Shown here: positions 57,720 to 64,000 of the stretch, one piece after another
How positions within the stretch are numbered: position 1 is the first letter of the stretch
How the letters are laid out: each line of letters begins with the position of its first letter
DNA from: Planomonospora_B alba
GTDB lineage: Bacteria > Actinomycetota > Actinomycetes > Streptosporangiales > Streptosporangiaceae
Reading direction: 5' to 3'
Assembly: GCF_039534085.1 (NCBI RefSeq)
Contig: NZ_BAAAUT010000029.1
Coordinates: forward strand, 1-64,000
Length of the DNA: 64,000 nucleotides
The notes under the pieces: model-generated
The model's database searches: none
Seen by the model: the letters and a program-made list of their open reading frames with translations, nothing else
What the model was told of the DNA's origin: nothing
Made by a program: the position numbers and the translations under genes

Positions 57720-58166
57720 ATGGATCGCCAAAACACGCACTCTGTCAGCGTGGCAGGAGTGATCATCGACGACCACGGCCGAGCGCTTCTGACTCAGCGG
57801 CGGGACAACGGCCACTGGGAGGCCCCCGGCGGAGTTCTCGAACGCGACGAGGACATCATCACCGGGCTTGTCCGGGAGGTCCGAGAGGAAACCGGCCTCC
57901 ACGTCGAGCCGATCGCCCTGACCGGCGTCTACAAGAATATGGCCCGAGGCATCGTCGCGCTGGTCTTCCGATGCAAGGTCACCGACGGACAACTCACGGA
58001 AACCGACGAGACTCGCGCCTTCCGCTGGGTCACTGCGGACGAAGTTCGAGCCCTCGCATCCGAGGCGTTCGCCGTCCGCGTCCTGGACGCCATGCGAGAC
58101 AACCAAATGCCAGCCGTACGCCAGCACGACGGCGTACATCTGATCGGTGCGCAGCTCTACGTGTGA
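57720..58166 (+). CDS. Nudix hydrolase, Pif-like
   Basis: 148 residues from ATG 57720 (CGGAGG upstream). MDRQNTHSVSVAGVIIDDHGRALLTQRRDNGHWEAPGGVLE, then the Nudix box GGVLERDEDIITGLVREVREETGL with intact REVREE core at about 39-62. Shorter than the element A Nudix and not its close relative. By analogy with pSAM2 Pif it may limit redundant transfer. Divergent from gntR. Confidence 0.87.
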   Translation: MDRQNTHSVSVAGVIIDDHGRALLTQRRDNGHWEAPGGVLERDEDIITGLVREVREETGLHVEPIALTGVYKNMARGIVALVFRCKVTDGQLTETDETRAFRWVTADEVRALASEAFAVRVLDAMRDNQMPAVRQHDGVHLIGAQLYV

Positions 58167-58169
58167 CTT

Positions 58170-58265
58170 TGCCGAATTGCCCTTATGGGTATCAAGGCGG
58201 CGGCGCGCCGCGCCGCCGCACCAGCCCGCGCCGTCCTCCCGCGCTGCGCGTGCGGCCTGGGGGCC
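58170..58265 (-). other. Conserved non-coding block 2 (element B copy)
   Basis: Reverse complement aligns with 39349-39446 in A: CCCCCAGGCCGCA, GC-rich stem, CCTTGAT, then CAATTCGGCAA. Here it begins right after the Nudix stop, so it cannot be the Nudix promoter. Confidence 0.5.
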
Positions 58266-58360
58266 GTTCTCGCGCGGGGGCCGCGCGGGCGCGCCGACCG
58301 CCGCCCTCACCGTACCCGCTGACGCGCCGACCACCGGCCCGCCGCCGCCCGCACCGAGGT

Positions 58361-58597
58361 CCTTTGATGCCTCCGGCGGGGGCCTCGGCTCCGGGATGAT
58401 CGCGATTGCCGGACCGGAGACCGTAGATGGCTGAGGTGAGCCTGATCGTCCCGCCTGCCACGTCCCAGGCGGAGCCCAGCAGACCGACTCCTCCAGATCA
58501 AGCCCGTCTGTACCTCTTGGCGTCCGATGACCGAGGAACGGCTACCGGCTGAGGGACACGCGAAGACGGGCTTGCTCCTCCGTCGCCGGCCCGCTGC
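58361..58597 (-). other. Conserved non-coding block 1 (element B copy)
   Basis: Partner of 38261-38500 in inverse orientation. The exact 11-bp inverted repeat is at 58499-58509 and 58564-58574. No gene is visible between 58167 and 58790; blocks 1 and 2 fill most of this gap. Confidence 0.65.
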
Positions 58598-58675
58598 CCT
58601 ACGGGTGGGACGAGGCAGACGGGAAGATCAGGCAGGGGAGGAATGCGTGCGTCCGCACGGGGATCAGATCTGATC

Positions 58676-58730
58676 GCGTGCCCCGAGCGTGCCCTAAGTC
58701 AGGGTCAATCACGGGGAATCGCGGGGGCTC
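58676..58730 (+). other. Element B arm-type region, right
   Basis: GCGTGCCC at 58676 and 58687 (period 11), then ACGGGGA and GCGGGGG about 25 bp on (period 10). The same arrangement, reversed, is found at 36724-36773 and 37203-37252 in element A. Confidence 0.55.
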
Positions 58731-58749
58731 CCGGGCGATCAACGAAAAA

Positions 58750-58783
58750 AGCCCCCGACCGGCGTTATAGCTGGTCAGGGGCT
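58750..58783 (-). terminator. Rho-independent terminator of tRNA-Tyr
   Basis: AGCCCCCGACC (58750-58760) pairs with GGTCAGGGGCT (58773-58783), one mismatch, and on the minus strand is followed by TTTTTTCG. It lies 11 bp past the tRNA CCA end and was presumably brought in by the element. Confidence 0.88.
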
Positions 58784-58789
58784 TCTTTC

Positions 58790-58846
58790 CTGCTGGTGGC
58801 AGGTCCAGGGTTCGAACCTGGGTAGGCTGAGCCGACGGTTTTACAG
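58790..58846 (-). other. att copy 3: 3' half within the intact tRNA-Tyr (right boundary of B)
   Basis: 57 bp identical to 35731-35787; it joins the native 5' half of the tRNA, so the gene stays functional after integration. Confidence 0.9.
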
Positions 58847-58878
58847 ACCGTTCCCTTTGGCCACTCGGGCAACCTGCC
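58794..58878 (-). tRNA. tRNA-Tyr (GTA), AICE integration target
   Basis: Class II tRNA on the minus strand: acceptor GGCAGGT/ACCTGCC, anticodon loop CTGTAAA (GTA) on stem CGGT/ACCG, long variable arm (CGGCTCAGCCTAC region), T-arm CCAGGTTCGAACCCTGG, encoded CCA at 58794-58796. The 3' half is the att core repeated at 35731 and, in altered form, at 48938. Confidence 0.96.
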
Positions 58879-59180
58879 TTGCCATCCGCTTGCGGCGGCG
58901 ACAGGAAGAAGAATAGCGGACTTCCGGACGTGACGTGACATCGGCGGCGCTGATCCTTCGCCGGCCCGGTCCACCAGGGCCTTCCCGCTACACACCGATG
59001 TCACCGCGCCCTCTCGGAGCGGGCCGGGTACGGCGTGCGCGCCGCGCCGGGTCCGGCCGGGAAACGGCTTCCGCGCTCCCCTCTCCCGGCATTGTCACCA
59101 CGGCGGCGGAGATCACCGCATCATGGGCTGACAGGCAAGACGCTAGGGTCGTCCAGAGAGCTAGGGAGGACAGTCGACGC

Positions 59181-59675
59181 ATGGCCGACAGCAGTTTCGA
59201 CATCGTCAGCAAGATCGACCACCAGGAGGCCGACAACGCGCTGAACCAGACGGTCAAGGAGATCGGACACCGGTTCGACTTCAAGGGCACGGGTGCGAGC
59301 ATCACGTGGTCCGGTGGCCAGAAGGCCGTCGAGATCAGGGCCAACAGCGAGGAGCGCGCCAACGCCGTTCTCGACGTGTTCAAGGAGAAGCTGATCAAGC
59401 GGGGCCTGTCCCTCAAGATCCTCGACGCGGGCGAGCCCAAGCTGTCCGGCAAGGAGTACCGGCTCATGGTCGACCTCAAGGAGGGCATCGACCAGGAGAA
59501 CGCCAAGAAGATCTCCAAGATCATCCGGGACGAGGGGCCCAAGGGCGTCAAGGCCCAGATCCAGGGTGACGAACTGCGGGTGAGCTCCAAGAAGAAGGAC
59601 GAACTCCAGGAGGTCATCGCCCTGCTCAAGGGCAAGGACCTGGACGTCGCCCTGCAGTTCACGAACTACCGTTAA
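59181..59675 (+). CDS. YajQ family cyclic di-GMP-binding protein
   Basis: 164 residues: MADSSFDIVSKIDHQEADNALNQTVKEIGHRFDFKGTGASI opens the first of two ferredoxin-like halves, and the protein ends KGKDLDVALQFTNYR. YajQ/UPF0234 proteins bind nucleic acids or, in some bacteria, c-di-GMP. ATG 59181 follows AGGGAGGA. The roughly 300-bp gap before it (58879-59180) holds no other gene. Element C begins just after its stop. Confidence 0.94.
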   Translation: MADSSFDIVSKIDHQEADNALNQTVKEIGHRFDFKGTGASITWSGGQKAVEIRANSEERANAVLDVFKEKLIKRGLSLKILDAGEPKLSGKEYRLMVDLKEGIDQENAKKISKIIRDEGPKGVKAQIQGDELRVSSKKKDELQEVIALLKGKDLDVALQFTNYR

Positions 59676-59691
59676 CCAGATGGGTGATCAT

Positions 59692-59716
59692 GGCTCTGAG
59701 CTGCTCGTTCAGAGCC
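59692..59716. terminator. Hairpin between yajQ and the element C integrase
   Basis: GGCTCTGA (59692-59699) pairs with TCAGAGCC (59709-59716), 9-nt loop. It lies between converging genes and can serve both. Confidence 0.65.
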
Positions 59717-59720
59717 GCGC

Positions 59721-60932
59721 CTATGCGGGAGGGCACATCCGGGGCACACGGCCGAGGGCGCTGTCCACCAGGGCACGCGTCCTCTCCTGTGCCTCGGGCC
59801 ACTCCCCCACGTAGGTGTTGAGCGTGACCGTGGGCGTGCTGTGCCCGAGCGCGAGCTGAACGGTCTTCACGCTCGCCCCCCGGTGGATCAGCAGGGTCGC
59901 GAAGTAGTGCCGCAGCACGTGCAGCCCGGTCCCCTTCGGGATGCCCGCCGCGCGGGCCGCCGGCGCCCAGATGTGCGCCCAGGTCGACCGGTGGACCGGG
60001 AGCAGCATGTTCGTGGTGAACAGCAGCCGGGCCGTACGGCGCCGCGGGCTCCGGGGATCGGTCTCGTCGTCCACCTCGATCTCGACCGGCTCGAACCGCT
60101 TCAGGTGCACGGCCAAGGCCGCGCAGACCACCTCGGGGAGTTCGACGGTCCGCATCGACGTCCTGGTCTTCGGCGGCCCCAGGTACGGCGAGCGCCCGCC
60201 GACCGAGACCATCTGCTGGCTCACGTCCACCTCACGGCGCTTCAGGTCGACCTGGTCGAGCTCCAGGCCGAAGACCTCACCGCCGCGGAGCCCGCAGCCC
60301 GCCGCCAGGTAGACCACCGCCGCGAAGCGCGGCGGCAGCGACTCTGCGAGGATGTGCACCTGTTCCGGTGTCGGGATGAACTGGCGCCGCTCCTCCGCGC
60401 TCGGCAGCCGGACCCCGAGGCACGGCGAGACGCTGATGACCCGGTCGGCGACGGCCGCGGCGAAGAACGAGGCGAGGTTGCTGTAGACCACGCCCAGCGT
60501 GGACGGGGCCAGCACCTGGGAGCGGTCCTTCACCCACGCCCGGATGTGCGACGGGCGCACCTGGGCCATCCGGAGATGGCCGAGGATCGGGTCCACGTGG
60601 AGCCGGAACACCCGGTCCATCCGCTCACTCGTCGAGCCGCGGTGCAGCAGGTGAGCCCGCCACTTGGCCGCCGCGTCCTTCACCCGCTCGCGGCCGGCCG
60701 CCATGTCGAGCGAGACACCCTTGTCGATGTTGGCCTTGGTCTCGGCGTCGAAGCTCTCGGCGTCGCTCTTCTTCGTGAAGTTCCGCTTGCGCTGCTCTCC
60801 CCGGTCGTCGCGCCACCGGACCTGCCACCTCTCGCCGGTCCCGTGCACGTTCGTGGGGACGCGCCGGTGCTCCTTGCAGGTCGGCTCACCGGGCTTGGGG
60901 CGGGACTTGTGCCACCGGTCGTAGACGGTCAT
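59721..60932 (-). CDS. int: Tyrosine site-specific integrase of element C
   Basis: 403 residues from ATG 60932 (GGGAGCAG upstream; overlaps the xis stop). Catalytic Arg in AAGCGLRGGEVFGLELDQV at about 215, TGLHVLRHYFATLLIHRG at about 336-353, His in LALGHSTPTVTLNTY and Tyr in NTYVGEWPEAQ at about 373. The arm-binding start WQVRWRDDRGEQRKRNFTKKSDAESF is typical of this family. GGGCACA repeats (59731, 59742; period 11) lie inside its last codons and may be arm sites. Confidence 0.92.
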   Translation of the reverse strand: MTVYDRWHKSRPKPGEPTCKEHRRVPTNVHGTGERWQVRWRDDRGEQRKRNFTKKSDAESFDAETKANIDKGVSLDMAAGRERVKDAAAKWRAHLLHRGSTSERMDRVFRLHVDPILGHLRMAQVRPSHIRAWVKDRSQVLAPSTLGVVYSNLASFFAAAVADRVISVSPCLGVRLPSAEERRQFIPTPEQVHILAESLPPRFAAVVYLAAGCGLRGGEVFGLELDQVDLKRREVDVSQQMVSVGGRSPYLGPPKTRTSMRTVELPEVVCAALAVHLKRFEPVEIEVDDETDPRSPRRRTARLLFTTNMLLPVHRSTWAHIWAPAARAAGIPKGTGLHVLRHYFATLLIHRGASVKTVQLALGHSTPTVTLNTYVGEWPEAQERTRALVDSALGRVPRMCPPA

Positions 60933-61101
60933 GTCTGCTCCCGGACCCAGGCGTGCACGTCCTCGGGGAGGTAGCGCAGGTACTTGCCGATCCGCCGGCC
61001 GGGTGGCCCGATCTTCTTGTAACGCCACTGGTAGAGGGTCCCGACCGGCACGCCGAGGTACTCGGCGACCTCCTCCACCGTCCAGAGGCGGTTCATCGTC
61101 T

Positions 61102-61105
<4 letters not shown>
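60929..61105 (-). CDS. xis: Excisionase / HTH protein (58 aa)
   Basis: MKTMNRLWTVEEVAEYLGVPVGTLYQWRYKKIGPPGRRIGKYLRYLPEDVHAWVREQT: a complete MerR-like excisionase HTH. ATG 61105 overlaps the rep stop and its stop overlaps the int ATG, giving a coupled rep-xis-int unit. A second ATG at 61096 is possible. Confidence 0.9.
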
Positions 61106-62469
<1,364 letters not shown>

Positions 62470-62565
62470 GATGGGTTCCGTCCTATCCAGAGTGATCTGT
62501 GAGGGATGGCCCCCGGCCTGGCGCGGAACTTGGCGGTTGTGTGGCCAGGCGGGGGGCGCTCACGG

Positions 62566-62688
62566 CTATGCGCCGTGGTTGTCGATTCCGGTTCCGTGGC
62601 AGTCGGGGCAGGTCTCGCCGTCTCCGGTGACGCCGGTCCCGTTGCAGGTGCCGCAGCGGCAGCGGATCACCGGGAGGAGTTCGGTCAT
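62566..62688 (-). CDS. Micro zinc-ribbon protein (40 aa)
   Basis: MTELLPVIRCRCGTCNGTG..., then ETCPDCHGTGIDNHGA: two DnaJ-like CxxCxGTG repeats (CGTCNGTG, CPDCHGTG). ATG 62688 overlaps the upstream stop (ATGA). Same type as the element B micro-protein at 55548. Confidence 0.7.
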   Translation of the reverse strand: MTELLPVIRCRCGTCNGTGVTGDGETCPDCHGTGIDNHGA

Positions 62689-62855
62689 CGCGCGCCCCTG
62701 ATCTCGCGCGGGATGATGTTGACGAAGACGCGGTAGTTCCGGGGGCGGGTGCGGTCGGGGTAGGCCCGCGAGACCGAGGTCACGGTGAAGATCTCGCGGA
62801 GGCGGAACATGCTGTAGGTGATCTCGGCGTGGGTGCCGTCGAGGCGGATGCGCAT
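62685..62855 (-). CDS. Small hypothetical protein (56 aa)
   Basis: ATG 62855: MRIRLDGTHAEITYSMFRLREIFTVTSVSRAYPDRTRPRNYRVFVNIIPREIRGAR, a compact beta-rich basic protein. Its stop overlaps the next start. The longer in-frame opening overlaps the neighbour and is rejected. Confidence 0.65.
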   Translation of the reverse strand: MRIRLDGTHAEITYSMFRLREIFTVTSVSRAYPDRTRPRNYRVFVNIIPREIRGAR

Positions 62856-62871
62856 GGTGGTTGTCCTTCGG

Positions 62872-63228
62872 TCAGGCGGCGTGTTCCGGGTCGGAGTCAG
62901 GGCTGACGGAGTCGTGGTAGCTGCTGAGGGCGTCGTAGCGGGCGCGGGCGTCGGCGAGGATCGCGGCGATCTCGTAGCGGAGCGGCCCAAAGGGCAGCGT
63001 GATCATGTAGTGCCCGTACGGCAGGGGCTCGGAGTCGATCTGGGCGCCGCACAGGTCGGCGATCCGGTCGATCTCCGCGCGCATCTCGGCATCGGTCGTC
63101 TGCTTCGGGAAGTAGGTGATCGGAGTCGACTGGCGCGGGACGGGGATGCCGGGATGGGCCTCGATGAAGTCGGCCAGGTCCCGCAGGCCGGTGATGAACG
63201 CCGCGCGGCGTGTCGGGTCGGTGGACAT
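62872..63228 (-). CDS. Hypothetical protein (118 aa)
   Basis: ATG 63228 (GAAAGGAACC upstream): MSTDPTRRAAFITGLRDLADFIEAHPGIPVPRQSTPITYFPKQTTDAEMRAEIDRIADLCGAQ... ends in a helix and an acidic tail. Short proteins with this DLADFIEAHPGIPVP opening are common on actinomycete AICEs and plasmids; no function known. Confidence 0.75.
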   Translation of the reverse strand: MSTDPTRRAAFITGLRDLADFIEAHPGIPVPRQSTPITYFPKQTTDAEMRAEIDRIADLCGAQIDSEPLPYGHYMITLPFGPLRYEIAAILADARARYDALSSYHDSVSPDSDPEHAA

Positions 63229-63242
63229 GGGTTCGGTTCCTT

Positions 63243-63893
63243 TCACAGGGCATCCGGCACGGTCCGCAGGTGGCGGAGCAGGTCGGAGGCGAGTTGGTCG
63301 GACACGCCCAGGCGGGCGCGCAGGAGGTCGCAGGTGATCGGCTTTCCGTGCTTGGCGTGGTGCTCGTCGACGATCCGCCGGGCGTAGTCGAGGAGGGCCG
63401 GGGCCGGTCCCGGGGCGCCGCTCTGGTGGTCGTCGGCGGCCGGGGCGATGGCCGGCACCGAGGGCGCCGCAGCGGCCATCGGTGACGGTTCCGGCGACGG
63501 CTGGAGACGAGGAGCGGCGGCCCGCCGCTCCAGCATGGAGACCGCCACCAGGAACGCCACCGCGGGGGTTCCGGCGGTCAGCCAGCCCCACACCGAGGGT
63601 TCGGCCTGGTGGAGGTTGGCGGCCAGGGACAGCACGATCCCGGCGACGAGGACGAGGGTCGGCCAGGAGAGCGGACCGGTCCGCTCGCGTCCGGTCTTCT
63701 TGTCGCGCTGGCGCTCTCGGGCGGCCATGACGCAGGTGAGATCGACGCACACGGCCACGGCCCAGGCCATCCAGCCGGTCTGCCCGTGCTCTACGGCGGT
63801 CTGGCGGATGTGGGAGAAGGAACCGGCCCCGGCGATGAGCGCCAGGACGAGGACCGGGCCGGAGTCCAGCAGCCAGGAGGCGAGGCGGCGCAT
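63243..63893 (-). CDS. DUF2637 membrane protein
   Basis: 216 residues. Four hydrophobic segments in the first 120 residues (LLDSGPVLVLALIAGAGSF, GWMAWAVAVCVDLTCVMAA, WPTLVLVAGIVLSLAANLH, AGTPAVAFLVAVSML), then a Pro/Ala linker and a C-terminal helical wHTH-like segment (KPITCDLLRARLGVSDQLASDLLRHL). DUF2637 proteins are conserved beside AICE replication and spread genes and are presumed to act in intramycelial transfer. Confidence 0.85.
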   Translation of the reverse strand: MRRLASWLLDSGPVLVLALIAGAGSFSHIRQTAVEHGQTGWMAWAVAVCVDLTCVMAARERQRDKKTGRERTGPLSWPTLVLVAGIVLSLAANLHQAEPSVWGWLTAGTPAVAFLVAVSMLERRAAAPRLQPSPEPSPMAAAAPSVPAIAPAADDHQSGAPGPAPALLDYARRIVDEHHAKHGKPITCDLLRARLGVSDQLASDLLRHLRTVPDAL

Positions 63894-63899
63894 GCTCTC

Positions 63900-64000
63900 T
63901 CACCCCTTCCGGGGTTCCGGGACGACGGCGGCGGGAGCGAGGAACTGGGCAAGGTCGTCATCGGTCATCTCGATCGGCTGAGCGCCGCTGGTGATCTCCT
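63900..64000 (-). CDS. C-terminal fragment of an element C protein (cut by window edge)
   Basis: The minus-strand frame enters from the right edge and ends at TGA 63900-63902; visible tail ITSGAQPIEMTDDD followed by LAQFLAPAAVVPEPRKG. It ends 7 bp before the DUF2637 gene. By AICE gene order it may be the end of a TraB/FtsK-type translocase (inference). Confidence 0.5.
   Translation of the reverse strand, partial: EITSGAQPIEMTDDDLAQFLAPAAVVPEPRKG

Larger units (their letters stand above)
48938..58846. mobile_element. AICE element B integrated at tRNA-Tyr
   Basis: Bounded by att copies 2 and 3. Minus-strand order from the right: gntR, pra-like, small ORFs, traB, dcm, rep, xis, int; the Nudix gene is on the plus strand. 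It is the mirror image of element A. Arm-type GCGTGCCC repeats lie near both ends (49078, 58676). Confidence 0.87.

Overview
The window is very GC-rich, tightly packed actinobacterial chromosome with GTG/TTG starts and many ATGA/GTGA stop-start overlaps. The mix of an ECF42-type sigma factor with its DGPF partner, a LuxR-family ATPase regulator, paired MaoC dehydratases next to rpmG, and actinomycete integrative and conjugative elements (AICEs) points to a filamentous actinomycete, perhaps Streptosporangiales. That order-level placement is inference; no rRNA is present.

Region 1 (1-34 kb) is mostly chromosomal backbone. It holds a CBS-pair protein, uppP, hrpB, an SPFH protein with a ribbon-helix-helix partner behind a palindromic operator, an amidase, a carboxymethyl-hydroxymuconate isomerase-like tautomerase, a methyltransferase, and a DHA2-type exporter divergent from a YCII/DGPF-ECF42 sigma pair. 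It continues with a deoC-aldehyde dehydrogenase operon that includes a shortened ALDH homologue, a CGNR regulator, a large LAL regulator preceded by a possible leader peptide, a TMEM165/GDT1 transporter behind a yybP-ykoY (manganese) riboswitch, murB, hadA-hadB, rpmG, tRNA-Met and tRNA-Thr. From 28 to 35.5 kb the DNA is more worn: a Rid-family protein, a frameshifted aminoglycoside nucleotidyltransferase, a WYL regulator divergent from a UvrA-like ABC protein, a VOC protein under a MerR-type promoter with no MerR gene nearby, a 5'-truncated serine hydrolase, and a 202-bp MITE-like element carrying an IS5-type transposase fragment.

Region 2 (35.73-58.85 kb) contains two AICEs stacked at one tRNA-Tyr gene. 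Three copies of the tRNA 3' half (35731-35787, 48938-48992, 58790-58846) bound element A (left) and element B (right). Only the rightmost copy is joined to a 5' half, so the tRNA gene is intact there. Both elements carry a Pif-like Nudix gene, a GntR/HutC (KorSA-like) repressor with its own operator pair, a Pra-like activator, a TraB/FtsK-type DNA translocase, a RepSA-type rolling-circle initiator, an excisionase and a tyrosine integrase. Their gene orders are mirror images, so both integrases abut the middle att copy. Element B adds a solitary C5-cytosine methyltransferase and a row of very small zinc-ribbon proteins. The left part of A (about 35.8-38.1 kb) looks less GC-rich and contains fossil attachment-arm sequences.

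Region 3 (58.88-64 kb) has the YajQ-family gene and then the left end of a third, different AICE (element C: integrase, excisionase, Rep, small ORFs, DUF2637 membrane protein) that runs out of the window.

The most unusual signals are non-coding. A GAAG-CGGCAA-CTTC hairpin with compensatory stem changes occurs once in A and three times in B, always just upstream of a gene. A block of about 240 bp, with an 11-bp inverted repeat in its first part, is conserved between A and B without codon periodicity. Integrase arm-type direct repeats have one-helical-turn period. The middle att copy has a T-stem rewritten by three compensatory base-pair changes.
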